Positions 10,640 to 21,520 of a DNA stretch of 64,000 bases are shown piece after piece. Position 1 is the stretch's first letter. Each line of letters begins with the position of its first letter. This stretch comes from Paralithodes platypus (Eukaryota > Arthropoda > Malacostraca > Decapoda > Lithodidae). Under the pieces are notes generated by a model. That model had not been told where the DNA came from and did not search any database. It was given only the letters and a program-made list of their open reading frames with translations. The stretch spans positions 4,349,792 through 4,413,791 of the forward strand of contig CM064573.1 of NCBI GenBank assembly GCA_032716605.1, written 5' to 3'. The position numbers were made by a program, and so were the translations under genes.

Positions 10640-11708
10640 TCCAAATAGATAGATAAATTGTTGAAATTGAAAACAGACTAAGAATCTCATAAGAACTACA
10701 ACATATAGAAGAGAGGAAAGCCATTGCAGGTATACAGGAAAATTCCAAGTACCGGTACTTCTTTTCATATTCCAAACAAAAGACTAAAACGGCATCAAAC
10801 ATCGGCCCACTAAGTAAGGGGGATGGGTCATTCACAGGAGATAAAAAGGATATGAGCAAACACTTACGCCGACAGTATGAAATGGTCTTCAGTGAGCTGG
10901 ACGAAACAAAAGCCATTGTTCATGGAAAACTCCCCTACAAAAAAAAAAAAAAATTCTGGACATTGATTTCGGTCCAAAAGACATAGAAGAGGCCATTTCC
11001 AAAATGCCATCCCACTCGGTACCAGGCCCGGACTCGAGGAATTCGATTCTAATGAAGAAATGTAAGGAAAACCTCTCAAAACTCTTGGCTATAATGTGGA
11101 GGAGGAGTCTAGACACTGGAGAAATACCAGATGGCTTGAACAATGCAATAATTGCCCTTCTGCATAAAGGAGGGAGTAAAGCTCTACCAAAAAATTACCA
11201 CCCGGTAGCTCTAACATCCCACATCATTAAGGTTTTCGAGCGAGTCCTGCGTAGCAAAATCTCAGCATTTATGGAGGCACATGAACTAGACAACACCGGT
11301 CAACACGGGTTCAGAGCGGGAAGATCATGTCTCTCACAACTTTTGGAACATTATGAAAAAAAAATAAATCACTAGAAGAAAAGGAAAACGTGGATGTCAT
11401 TTACACTGATTTTGTTAAGGCGTTTGATAAATGTGACCATAGTATAATAGCCCACAAACTCAAAGCAAAAGGTATAACTGGGAAAATCGGACGGTGTATA
11501 TTCAACTTCCTCATAAACCGGAAACAATCAGTAGCAGTAAACCAAGTCACATCTGAGCCTTCCGATGTCAAAAGGTCAGTTCCCCAAGGAACAGTGCTAG
11601 CACCCCTTCTTTTCCTCATTCTAATCAATGATATAGATGCCATCACAAGACACAGTACAGTGTCTTCTTTTGCTGATGACATAAAATTGAGCATAATAGT
11701 TAACACAT
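10640..11708 (+). pseudogene. LINE-B fragment 1: RT N-terminal and palm region
   Basis: Non-LTR retrotransposon reverse transcriptase, broken. The linker region (YFFSYSKQKTKTASNIGPLS) is followed by a poly(A) slip near 10938-10953 that shifts frame, then IDFGPKDIEEAISKMPSHSV-PGPDS and the finger region (NYHPVALTSHIIKVFERVL, QHGFRAGRSCLSQLLEH). After a second break near 11370 come motif A (YTDFVKAFDKCDH), motif B (VPQGTVLAPLLF) and catalytic FADD. Similarity stops at about 11708, next to a short (GA)n, so the thumb and 3' end are missing. 3' loss is unusual for LINEs, which are normally 5'-truncated, so a later deletion is likely. Nearly the same protein occurs at 26343-27640. Confidence 0.88.
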
Positions 11709-11933
11709 AGGAGGTCTGAGAGAGAGAGAGAGCTCACTCATGTACAGCATCACACATAGCAAAAACATCAAAAAATTGCTAATTCTTAGCAATTTTGTCC
11801 TTTGTTTGCAAGATAACCAAATGTTGTACAGGGATGATTCAAGGTGTCATTTAAAAGCTCTATTACTGTACTTTCACGGATATATATTTGCACTACGCTC
11901 TGGCTTATTTTTTTTTATTTTTTATTTTTTTTT
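11709..11933. other. Short spacer ending in a T-rich tract
   Basis: No gene. The T-rich tract 11906-11933 is the poly(A) tail of the minus-strand LINE-A copy that follows. Confidence 0.7.
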
Positions 11934-14900
11934 GAGACAATGAACGGAGGAAGGAAAAACACAGATAAAACAAAAAGGTCCATGTGCCTAAAGGCATCCT
12001 CCATTCATAAAATGTTTGTAACAACTGGATTTAAACTTTTGTAGATTGTAAGTTTGTGGAAAGCAACTCGAGGGAAGTGAATTCCAAAGAGTAGTAGTTC
12101 TAGGGATAAATGAATTTGATAAGCAGAAGTTCTGCATTGTGGAGGAGAAAGTGTAAATTCATGGGCGCTCTCAGCTGCCCTAGTTCTACGGGGAAAGATG
12201 TGGAGAGGCGGCACAATTGAAGCAAGTTCCTCGGAACAATTGCTGTGAAAATATCTGTAGAATAATGCAAGGGATACAACGTTTCTTCGTATGGATAATG
12301 TAAGAAGGTCCTGTGTGATTGCAGGGTTATTGATTAATCTAATAGCTTTATTTTGAATTTTGTCCAACTGCCTCAATGCAACCACTCCACTTCCACTCCA
12401 CAGAGGTGAACAGTAATCCATCTGAGAACGCACATGACTTTTATATATTACGGCCAACTGCTCGCCAGTGAAGAATTCTCGAACTCTGTACAGGAGTCCC
12501 AGTTTTTTAGAGGCATTCTTAGCAATGCTTCTAACATAATGTGTCCAGCTCAAGTTAGTAGTTAATGTTACACCGAGAATGTCAATACTAGGGGAAGTGG
12601 GAATATTTACATCATTAAAAATTATATAGGAGTCAGTGAGTTTCTGTCGGTTAGAAAATTGAATGTACTTGGTTTTCTGTGCATTAAAGGAAACTAGATT
12701 CTTTTGTCCCCATTCATTAATTCTAGAAAGGTCCTGGTTCAGAGAAATTGCAGTGTTTATTTTGAATTTAATAAGATCGGGTAGGGTGAAAGAATTGGTA
12801 AATGTGAAGGAACTGTGGAGTGTTGAGTCATCTGCGTAGGAATGTATTGGATTATGAGTGGTAGATATGAGATCATTGATATGAATGAGGAACAGAGTTG
12901 GGGCCAAAACTGATCCCTGGGGAACACCAGCATTTATTGAGTGAAATTGAGAATAAAGGCCATCTACCATTACACAAATTTTTCTGTTATGAAGATAAGA
13001 AGATATTAGTGGAACTAATGATGCAAGGCCGTAGTGTGACATCTTCGACAATAAGGATTGATGCCAGACTCTATCAAATGCCTTTGATATCCAGTGCTAT
13101 TGTATGTGTTTCACCATGTTGGTCTGTAGCTTGGTTGATTTGATGCGTAAGAAGGCAAAGAATGTCTGCAGTTGATCGACATCGTCTAAACCATTGCCTA
13201 TCACTGATTAATTTATTATTCTCAAGATGCTTAATTATGTGATTATTTAATATTATTTCAAAGACTTTACCAAGAGTGGAAGTTATAGCTATTGGTCTGT
13301 AGTTTGATGGATCTGAAGAGGCACCTTTTTTAGGAACTGGATCGATGTTTGCTTCTTTCCAGGGTACTGGGAAGCATGAGGTATGAGTACACAGACGGAA
13401 AATTTTTGCCAATACAGGAGCGAGCACCAAGGAGCAATTCTTAAGTACTATTGGAGGAATGGCGATGGGCTGGTCTATCAGAGTGAGACCTGAGCGATCT
13501 CTGCCATACCCATAGCTTACTCTGACTGTTCCTTTTACTTATATATTTTCTAGATCTCAAGTGACGGCGTCTCTTCCGTGGATTGACCTCCCAATCTACC
13601 AAGATTGGAAGCTAAAGCATCACATTATTCCTTTGCCCCTCAACTTTCTCTTCATAATTGGTGAGGGGCACAGGGCCCTGGGTGGGGCTTTGGTTTCCCG
13701 GGCGTTTACGCACCCTCTCAGCTCCCCGCCATGGAGTGGCTTCGGTCACCCAGGCTTTATTGTGGTCGGCAGGGAGGGTTCTGTGGGGGCGCTCGTTTAT
13801 GGCCTTGGCTTTACTCGGGGCCTTGGGGCTGTTCGGCCAGGCAGCTTGGGGAACAACAACAACAACTATTGGAGGAATTTCATCTGGACCAGGAGCCTTA
13901 TCTACTGAGAGATTCTGCAAAATAGTTTTGACATGTCTGGTGTGGATCTTAAGTGAGGGAATTTCAGGCGAATTAAAATTAAATACAGGGACATCTTGAT
14001 TTATTTCATCTAAGGTTGAGTTGGTGGAGAAAATATCCGCAAGAAGGTTAGCTTTACCTCGTGGGTCACTTACAAGATTGCCAGTCGGAGATTTTAATGG
14101 TGGAATGGATGAAGCAGTAGTGAAGTTGGATTTGAATGAGTTAAGAGTAGACCAAAATATTTTGTTATCATTTGGATTATTTAGAAGTTTATTTGCCTGC
14201 TTGTGGAGAAAGTTTGATTTAGTTAGGTTTAATACAGTTTTGGCATGATTTCTGATGTTTCTAAAGTAATTAAAGGCTTCATGTGTTTTTGATCTTGTGT
14301 ATGCATTGTAGGCTATTGCTTTTTGTTTAGTTACTCTAGCACAATTATGGTCAAACCATTTAGGTGAATTAGATCTTTTACTGTACTTTTGATGAGGAAT
14401 AAAAGTTTCCATTCCAATTTTTACAAAATCTTGTATGTGGCTCAAGGTGGAGTGTGCATAATTAGAAAAGAAAGAGGTCCAGGGAATATCAATAAAGAAA
14501 CCTTGAAGACCCTCCCAGTCTGCCCTATCGTAATGCCATTTAGTCACCAAAACAGGTTCAGAGTGGGAAGGTGTGGTAGGTGATAGACAGGTGGCCTGTA
14601 TCAGACAGTGATCAGAAGATCCAAGCGGGGACCTCACTGTAACATCATAATTTTCTGAATTGGTTGTTAAAAATAAGTCCAGTAGGTGGGAATTATGATT
14701 AGGATTATCTGGTACACGGGTGGGTTGGTTGACTAGTTGAGTGAGATTAAATGAGTCTGCAAATAGCTCACATTCAAGACCAGCATCATCAGTCCTGGCT
14801 GAATGAGTGAGCCATTCAACATTATGGACATTAAAATCACCCAACACAGTGATTTCAGAAGAAGCATTTAAGTTGAGGACACTGAGTTGTGAGGACAGAG

Positions 14901-15286
14901 AATCAAAAAGACTTTGCTCTGGAGGAGTATTTGGGGAACGGTAGATGCAACATATGTATTTAAATTTACCAGCAGAAATTAATTTGTATATAGAATAATC
15001 AAAATAGGGACAATTGAAACCAGTAACCTCCTCCAGGGCAATTTCAGATTTTGCGAAGCAACATAAACCTCCCTTAGGTCTGAAATTTTGGAGCAGTTGA
15101 TAACCTGGAAAATTAAATCTAGACGTGTCAGATGTGGATGTTACTTGAGTCTCTGTCAAAAAAAGGAGAGTAGGGGATTCTATTTGAAGAAATTGGTGTA
15201 CAGAATTGATGTTAGAGTGAAGTCCCCTTATATTGCTAAAGAAAAAGCTGCACCGACGAGCAGCTTTGGGACGTTGCAATGCTCTT
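11934..15286 (-). pseudogene. LINE-A copy 1 (endonuclease/RT), decayed and interrupted
   Basis: Minus-strand copy of the same LINE as 47556-50536; similarity runs from 15286 to 11934. The endonuclease half (15286-13880) keeps SNIRGLHSN, LTETQVT, YRSPNTPP, LGDFNVH and SSDHCLI. The RT half (13446-11999) keeps NYRPIAITS, AGVPQGSVLAPTLF and YADD. Damage: a 404-bp insertion at 13461-13864, a small deletion giving DRQ-WFRR in place of YGFRR, loss of the motif A aspartate region (DIKGI then stop in place of DISKAFD), and a C-terminal frameshift around the WNSLP region. The 3' end has the T-rich tail at 11906-11933. Sequence 15287-15375 is GC-rich and may be more of the element's 5' region, but it does not match the other copy. 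Dead copy. Confidence 0.92.
13461..13864 (+). mobile_element. Nested retroposon with (CAA)n tail inside LINE-A copy 1
   Basis: The interrupted LINE matches the intact copy on both sides. The insertion is flanked by a direct repeat ACTATTGGAGGAAT (13447-13460 and 13865-13878; 13-14 bp), a target-site duplication. It begins GGCGATGGGCTGGTCTATC and ends in (CAA)n. It is GC-rich in its second half and has no RT. Length, tail and duplication fit a SINE or other non-autonomous retroposon. I could not identify a promoter or head class. Confidence 0.85.
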
Positions 15287-15640
15287 GACACAGTCGCATG
15301 ATGACGACCGGGAGGGCCCTGTGTCGATGACCCAACCCTGCCGGGGGTGGATATCCGAGGGACCACCAGGTTTGCTCTTAACTATTGTACTGCCATGATA
15401 TATTAGGTAAAGATGTATGGTGTTACATGTATGATATGTAGTGGGAAGAGTACGGTAGTGTTTTATGGATAGAGGATAGCGATGTAGGGCAATGTCGTGA
15501 AGTTGGATGTGTATGTTATATAAAGCATGTATATATTATGAATGAAAATGAGCAGGGAATGAAGGTACTTTCGGGTAATTATGCCCGCTTGTAAGGGGTT
15601 AAGTAAAACAATAGTCACATGAAGAACACCGACCATAGAG
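15287..15640. other. No gene seen
   Basis: GC-rich to about 15375 (possibly the 5' end of LINE-A copy 1), then AT-rich non-coding sequence. Confidence 0.5.
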
Positions 15641-15850
15641 TGTCATTGAGGTCAGATAATGCCAGAGAACGTGAGAAACCTCATGGATGGGCCAACGGAA
15701 GCCTTCAAGAGAGCCTTGGAGAACCACCTCAAGACAGTGCCTGATCAGCAATGTTACGCAGGGGAGAGAGCTGCCCCCTCGAATTGCCTGCTGTGTCAAG
15801 CACCGGCAGCAAACAGACTCGGTGGGAGCAGCTCTCGCCGAGGCCATTGA
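15641..15850 (+). pseudogene. LINE 3'-terminal coding fragment
   Basis: Encodes PENVRNLMDGPTEAFKRALE, then NHLKTVPDQQCYAGERAAPS and N-LLCQ. This is the common C-terminal tail of a LINE-B-like RT (compare VPDEPIFAGERAAPSNSLLH at the end of LINE-B copy 3). Only the last 60-70 codons remain, a severe 5' truncation. A related scrap lies at 44402-44480. Confidence 0.8.
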
Positions 15851-15957
15851 GAGGTGGCTGAACCAACTACAAGTAAGAGAAAGAGAGATGAACCAAATAA
15901 ATACCGGTACACAAAACAAGAGAATGTGTGTGTATGTGTGAATGTGTAACTTGTAAC

Positions 15958-16249
15958 TTGCTTGCTTGTTCGTCAAGGGGAATCCACGCAATGCGAGCTA
16001 AGCTCATTATTATCGCGCCTCCTTAACTGGGAATGTATTGCGTGAAATGCATGTTAAGTGTTTATGTATCGTTGGAATGGCTGTGGATGTGTGTGTAGTC
16101 TGTATTTTAGCCAATTGGCGACATCTGGAAACGAAGGCTTAGGGTTACTCTGTACGATACCATTCTCACTACGGTACCAGTCTCACCCGAAGGCTTAGGT
16201 TGACCAGTACGATACCCATCTCACCTTGTAACCGATCACCAACCCCAGA
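15958..16249 (-). repeat. Dispersed repeat, inverted partner of 5350-5654
   Basis: Reverse complement of the 5350-5654 sequence with a few substitutions. It is followed at 16250 by the tail of the SINE. Confidence 0.8.
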
Positions 16250-16254
16250 TGGGA

Positions 16255-16415
16255 CGTCACAACTTCGTCCACTTATACCAGGTTCCTATTTATACTGCTA
16301 GGTGAACAGAGGCTACACCGTTAGGAGACTTGCCCAAAGGTCTCTTCGCCGCCCGGGTCTCGAACCCGGGACCTTCTGGTTGTGAGCCAGACGCGCTATC
16401 AGTTACGTCACGGGG

Positions 16416-16416
<1 letters not shown>
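16255..16416 (-). mobile_element. tRNA-derived SINE
   Basis: On the minus strand it starts CCCCGTGACGTAACTGATAG. It has a tRNA-like anticodon arm (TCTGG-CTCACAA-CCAGA, 16376-16392; CAC would read valine) and a perfect B-box GGTTCGAGACC (16357-16367) within a T-arm. The A-box is imperfect and the acceptor stem does not close, so it is not a working tRNA. The body continues GGGCAAGTCTCCTAACGGTG, then TGTTCACCTAGCAGTATAAA and TAGGAACCTGG. This tail resembles a repeat I remember from decapod crustaceans, which is memory and not a search. Confidence 0.75.
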
Positions 16417-16496
<80 letters not shown>

Positions 16497-16640
16497 TTTG
16501 TGTGTGTGAATGTGTGTGTGTGCGTGTGTGTGAATATGTGTGTGTGAATGTGTGTGTGCGTGTGTGTGAATATGTGTGTGTGAATGTGCGTGTGTGTGTG
16601 AATGTGCGTGTGTGCGTTAGTGTGTATGTGTGTGTGCGTG
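16417..16640. repeat. (GT)n microsatellite, with a variant tail
   Basis: Pure GT to about 16491, then GTGTGAATGTGTGTG-type variants. It abuts the SINE head. Confidence 0.95.
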
Positions 16641-17040
16641 TAGGCTATACATCCTTTCCTGTTTCTGTGAAGTTATGATGCCTGTTCGAATATTTCTGCA
16701 TTTAACTTTTCGTATTTCCCTGTGCCTAGTCTCAACAACATTCTCGCTTTTCCTCTTTATACACCACACAAATGAAAAGGGTAAATATAATAATTGGGTT
16801 TACTAATTGTGATTAGCCTTTCTAACCTTACAATAGATGGATTTATTACCAACAATATATCTTTAACACTACCTGATCCGACGCCTTGGTAATTATGTTT
16901 AATTATTATTAAGGATTTTGCTTGCCTTTGCCCTCTTCGAGCAATGTAATTTAGTTTGTCCCCCAGGCTAACAAAAACTTATTCCCAGACTTGTTTCAAA
17001 CTGAAAACAAATATGAAAAAATAAATAAATTAAACAAAAT
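16641..17040. other. No gene seen
   Basis: AT-rich. It holds a family E-like scrap near 16815-16870 (GATGGATTTATTACCA). Confidence 0.4.
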
Positions 17041-17243
17041 TAAAAAAAGGTGCCCACCAAGAACACCTTCAAGCTAAATTTGTACATTTTTCGATAATTG
17101 TCCCGGTCAAAGGCCTCTTTCTTCTAAGTTACAGGGTCGCTGTCGCTTGCCCAGAAACAAAGCGACACCTGAATGGGGTAAAACATCTTTATATCTTTAA
17201 ACTAATGGAGTGAAACAGGGGAGATCCAAAACGAACCTCCTCG
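17041..17243 (-). mobile_element. Degenerate TTAA-family copy (A/B)
   Basis: Holds CAAGCTAAATTTGTACATTT, TTCGATAATTG, GTCGCTGTCGCTTGCCCAG and GACACCTGAATGGGG in family order. The ends are not preserved. Confidence 0.55.
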
Positions 17244-17263
17244 GACCAAATAGTTAAATGATG

Positions 17264-17730
17264 TGTATAATATTCTGGACACTATAATTACCCCTTTCAT
17301 ACCCAATATTATTTACAGTGCACTATTGTCCTCTTAACCCTCCCCCCCCCCCCCCCGGTTCACAATTTAGATAATGTTCAAGTCAGTCAGTAGCCATAAG
17401 GGGTAGGGAGGATCAGCAAGAGGCTAGAGAAAGGAAACAGAGGTGACAGGAAAAGAACACATAACAGTTCGCATACAAAAAAGCAAGCACGCAAGCATTC
17501 AGAACCACCATACACTCATCAGCCCCGATATAAATGGCTTCATCTCAGATGTTATGTGGTCACTAATGGTCAATAAAAAGGTAATGAAAGTGTCCATAAT
17601 ATTCTACCCATTTAGAGGTATATTGATGATAATAAACCCATCTAATACAAGGATAGAAAGGTAGACCACCATCAATATACCCAATGTTCTTGTATACCTT
17701 TTTCATACTCTTTTTATACCCTTGATTTCT
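17264..17730. repeat. Family E fragments
   Basis: TCTGGACACTATAATTACC at 17274 and ATACAAGGATAGAAAGGTAG near 17644, followed by CATCAATATACCC, match family E phrases on either strand. A C-run (17342-17357) and unassigned sequence lie between them. Confidence 0.4.
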
Positions 17731-17784
17731 TTCAGTCAATTTTTACATTCAGGCCTACCTTCCTTCTTTTTCCCTCGCTTCAGC

Positions 17785-17787
17785 TTA

Positions 17788-17830
<43 letters not shown>

Positions 17831-18392
17831 GATTTTTATTTTTATTATGATTATTATTATTATTTCTTTACAATCCACTACTTCCCTTTCCATTGTGTCT
17901 TCTTTGTTTTCTTCTTTTTCCTCCTTGTCCTTCTCATCAATTTCCTCTTTGTATTGTACATTACTCCTCCTTCTTCTTCTTTGTCTTCTCTTTTCTTTCT
18001 CCTCATCGTAAATCTCTTCTTTTTCTTTTCCATTCCTACTCCTACTTTGCTTCCTCCTCCTCGTTTTCCTTTTCTAAATTTCTTCTTCTTGTTCTACATT
18101 TCTTCTCTGTTTACAAATCTTCTTCTTCTTCATTTTCTTCTTCTACATTACTCCATTCCTCTTTCTCCCTTCCTCCCTTTACAATTCCTCTCCTTCCTGC
18201 TCCTATCTTCTTCTTCCACCTCCTATCTTTCTTCCTCTTCCTCCTTTTCTTCTTCTTTTTCATCTTCTACTTCCCCTTCTTCTTCTTCTTCTTCTTCTTC
18301 TTCTTCTGATTCCCTCTCCTCCTTCACCTCCCCCCCCCCCCTTAACACACTCATGCTCGACTCCTTAAAAGGGTGAAGCAGCCTTTCTCTTT

Positions 18393-18436
<44 letters not shown>
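17785..18436. repeat. (ATT)n, pyrimidine-rich tract and (CT)n
   Basis: (ATT)n at 17785-17850, then 430 bp of nearly pure TTC/TCC pyrimidine strand (17880-18310), a C-run, and (CT)n at 18397-18436. Frames are open through composition only. The mirror-like polypyrimidine strand could form triplex DNA. Confidence 0.9.
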
Positions 18437-18440
<4 letters not shown>

Positions 18441-18560
18441 ATACACCTACAATATTTCTATTTATAGAAACTTGGCATGGATGTAAATATAATAAACAAA
18501 ATCTCACAAAATAATTTCGAACCCACTCTCACTCACATTCACTCTCTCTATCTCTGCACT

Positions 18561-18561
<1 letters not shown>

Positions 18562-18653
<92 letters not shown>
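18562..18653. repeat. (GT)n microsatellite
   Basis: 46 uninterrupted GT units. Confidence 0.98.
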
Positions 18654-18656
<3 letters not shown>

Positions 18657-18744
18657 ATACTACTTTTTCTTTTAGGGCAAACACTATACACCAGGTATTA
18701 TAGAGATAGCCGGTTTGCCACAGTTATAACAGAAAACCGATTAC

Positions 18745-18779
18745 GGCGGATGGCTGTGGCCTGATGAAGTCCATCCGCC
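18745..18779. other. Perfect 9-bp hairpin
   Basis: GGCGGATGG and CCATCCGCC flank a 17-nt loop. The role is unknown. No U-tract follows that would make it a terminator. Confidence 0.5.
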
Positions 18780-19108
18780 TCTCTATTTTGCCTTGGGGTG
18801 GGTGTTTGACTGTCTCTCTATATTTGTCATATATCTGTGTTAATTTCAACTCTAAAAAAATGATGTGTGTGTGTGTGTGCAATCCAACTCCTAGAAAGGT
18901 TCTAACAACTAAACATAATAATTATGTTCTCACTATCTAACTTTTTAACTACGTCTGCCAGTCTGTCTCTTTCTTTCTTTTTTTCTGCAGTTACTTTGTT
19001 TTCACCTTTCTTTATTTGGGTTCCATGAGACTGAATCCCTGATCACTTCGCTTGGATCGTATGGTCTGTGTGGTCAGTGTATCATGTAAACCTATTTGAA
19101 TTTATCTA
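18780..19108. other. No gene seen
   Basis: AT-rich intergenic sequence with a short (GT)n at about 18863-18880. Confidence 0.4.
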
Positions 19109-19136
19109 ATCCCTATCTATCTATCTATCTATCTAT

Positions 19137-19203
<67 letters not shown>
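19109..19203. repeat. (CTAT)n followed by (TA)n
   Basis: About seven CTAT units run into about 31 TA units. Confidence 0.96.
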
Positions 19204-19210
<7 letters not shown>

Positions 19211-20093
19211 GTTTCTACTATACCTAACGTTCTTCGTATATTTCTGTATACCTCTTATCAAGCTATCTATTCTTCAACATCTATCTATCTACGGTATTTA
19301 TTTCTGTCTGTACTACAACCATCTTCCAAGCCCGAAAGGATTACCTCCGCAATGCGCTCGGCACTCTCTGAGGGTCCTGGGCCACGGAAGCAAAACTCAT
19401 TCCATGGAAAATCAACGTAGTACGGTACTGCTGAAGAGCTTCCCAGTCGGCAGCCCCAAAATGCCACAAGAGCCACCGGCTTGGGGGGGGGGGGGGTCAG
19501 AAGCCCGTAATGGAGAGACAGGACAGGTAACAGAGATAAGGTTATGAACGGAGGAGCCCAAAGGAGAGGAGATTATCACCAGATACACGAAGGATCACTT
19601 ATAGCTGTATTACCGGTATGTTACTAATCCAAATTATTCCCTACTACACTGTTGAACAATCTGAGAAGCAGCGATTTAAAGGGCAAGCAACCTCGAAGGG
19701 TCGCTAGACCTATTGTTGCTTGACTTCCTTTGAACTCTCACCCTCTCTCCCTTGTCCGTCTCCCAGTACAAAAGGGCGCACTAATGAGGTGCCAGTATTC
19801 CAACCCTTCACTGTGCCGGAGGAGGAGGAGGAGGAGGAAGGAAGGAGGGGAAGAAAAAGAAAAGGTGATAATGGAGGAGGAGGAGGAAGGGGGAGGAGAA
19901 GGAGAATGGGAGGATGTACGGAAGGGGATAAAGGAGCAGAAATAGAAGGGGAAGAAACAATAGTGATAAAGCATTCTGAGCAAGTTCAGGGGAGGAGAGA
20001 AGAGAAGTGAGAGATGGAGAAGGACAAGAAGAAAAGAAAGGGGTGATAAGGAACGAGAAGCAGAGGCAAAAATGAAATCAACGAATAATACCA
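19204..20093. other. No gene seen; purine-rich second half
   Basis: Contains a G-run (19483-19496) and a GGA/GAA-rich stretch (19819-20040). Short open frames here are compositional. Confidence 0.5.
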
Positions 20094-20631
20094 TATAGTA
20101 GGAGAAATAATACAATAATACCATATAGTAGGAGAAATAATACAATAATACCATATAGTAGGAGAAATAATACAATAATACCATATAGTAGGAGAAATAA
20201 TACAATAATACCATATAGTAGGAGAAATAATACAATAATACCATATAGTAGGAGAAATAATACAATAATACCATATAGTAGGAGAAATAATACAATAATA
20301 CCATATAGTAGGAGAAATAATACAATAATACCATATAGTAGGAGAAATAATACAATAATACCATATAGTAGGAGAAATAATACAATAATACCATATAGTA
20401 GGAGAAATAATACAATAATACCATATAGTAGGAGAAATAATACAATAATACCATATAGTAGGAGAAATAATACAATAATACCATATAGTAGGAGAAATAA
20501 TACAATAATACCATATAGTAGGAGAAATAATACAATAATACCATATAGTAGGAGAAATAATACAATAATACCATATAGTAGGAGAAATAATACAATAATA
20601 CCATATAGTAGGAGAAATAATACAATAATAC
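20094..20631. repeat. Perfect 30-bp tandem repeat, about 18 copies
   Basis: The unit contains AATAATACCATATAGTAGG and AGAAATAATAC. No substitutions are visible between copies across 16 complete units. Because 30 is a multiple of three, a minus-strand frame stays open with a 10-residue period; this is not taken as a gene. Confidence 0.98.
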
Positions 20632-20689
20632 TTATAGCCTATTTTTGCAGTTGAGGGTAAATTGCCATGTCCCCATCGTTATTACTCGG

Positions 20690-20896
20690 CTATAGTCTGT
20701 TCATTGTAGGTTGGGCAGAAATCGTAACCTCTAACCTCTGTAACTCAAAAAGGATTAAATTAATATAGTTCTACCAAATAGGAAGACTTGGCCAGGAATA
20801 GGTTTGGAAATTGATAGCTCATTTGCTCTAGCCGTTATTGAGTTACAGAGGTTAGAGGTTACGATTTCTGCCCAACCTAGAATGAACGGACTATAG
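20690..20896. mobile_element. Palindromic MITE, family D
   Basis: CTATAGTCTGTTCATTGTAG at the left is mirrored by CTAGAATGAACGGACTATAG at the right. Inside, GGGCAGAAATCGTAACCTCT and its complement form long arms with CTGTAACTCAA. Related copies: 23988-24317, 39700-39997 and 53031-53259. Confidence 0.8.
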
Positions 20897-21006
20897 TACG
20901 AATATGTTGTAGCTATACTGTAGGCCTATACATATATAGATAATTAACAAACGATTGATCGATACTTAGTGAAATTATATAACACTTTTTATATCTCTGC
21001 ATGATC

Positions 21007-21223
21007 TTAAGCCGGTATCATACGAGAGCTTTTTTAGTCAACATTCGATGATCAAAAAAATTCTAACAACATTTCTGGAATATTTGGCACTGGTATCGGA
21101 AACTAGACTGATGATACACGAGTTTAGGTAGCAGAACTATTTTAAATGTTGAACTCCTAAGCTTCCAGACCAGTGTTGAGGATAAATGTTGAGGTAAAAG
21201 ACGCTCGTGTGATACCGGCCTTA
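21007..21223. mobile_element. Harbinger-like MITE
   Basis: TTA target duplication. Terminal inverted repeats AGCCGGTATCATACGAG (left) and CTCGTGTGATACCGGCC (right). No ORF. The TTA duplication and the TIR style suggest PIF/Harbinger; this is inference. Confidence 0.65.
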
Positions 21224-21254
21224 GCGCTAATAATTCATAAATAACTAGAGGCAC

Positions 21255-21470
21255 TCGGGAGAGCGCATACCTCCACCTACACTGGCGGAGGTATGCGTTC
21301 TACCAATCACCTCCTAGATTGAATAACTTCTTCTTTGGTGCATATCCTATCTGCCCACCAACTATCGTGAAAATCGATTCATAACTTTTTGAGTAATCTT
21401 GCTTACAGACAAACAGACAAACAAAAGAGGGCATAAACATAACCTCCGCCAACGAAGGGTAACAACAGAT
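21255..21470. repeat. Interspersed repeat with GGAGGTATG hairpin
   Basis: The CATACCTCC/GGAGGTATG arms (21269-21298) form a hairpin. The right end carries (ACAAACAG)n-like sequence and ATAACCTCCGCC. The layout resembles a repeat I recall from several marine invertebrates. Class unknown. Confidence 0.4.
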
Positions 21471-21520
21471 CCCTTCGTTATAAGTAAGTTATCAAAATGA
21501 AGACAAATAATTTATCGTCA

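Larger units (their letters stand above)
20952..21520. repeat. Family F copy split by other insertions
   Basis: The left part at 20952-21002 (GATCGATACTTAGTGAAA, then TATCTCTGCATG) and the right part at 21490-21520 (AATTTATCGTCAACTGAAAA) look like one old repeat, split by the Harbinger-like MITE 21007-21223 and the repeat at 21255-21470. Confidence 0.45.

Noticed and set aside
13612..15366. A 584-codon endonuclease-like protein as a gene in its own right
   Set aside because: Its C-terminal 70-80 residues are read through the nested retroposon. It is the broken front half of LINE-A copy 1.
16330..16416. A functional valine tRNA gene
   Set aside because: The A-box is imperfect, the acceptor stem does not close, and the sequence continues into a SINE body.
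18223..18507. Glutamate/arginine-rich proteins from GA and TTC tracts
   Set aside because: Simple-sequence translation only. The same applies to the Ser-Leu, Arg-Glu, Thr-His and Val-Cys frames at 10.3, 16.4, 18.6, 22.5 and 30.2 kb.
18761..18779. A second hammerhead ribozyme (CTGATGA near a hairpin)
   Set aside because: No GAAA box in the required place. It is only part of a hairpin loop.
19738..20625. 295-codon minus-strand frame with a ten-residue period
   Set aside because: An effect of the perfect 30-bp repeat plus a purine-rich neighbour.
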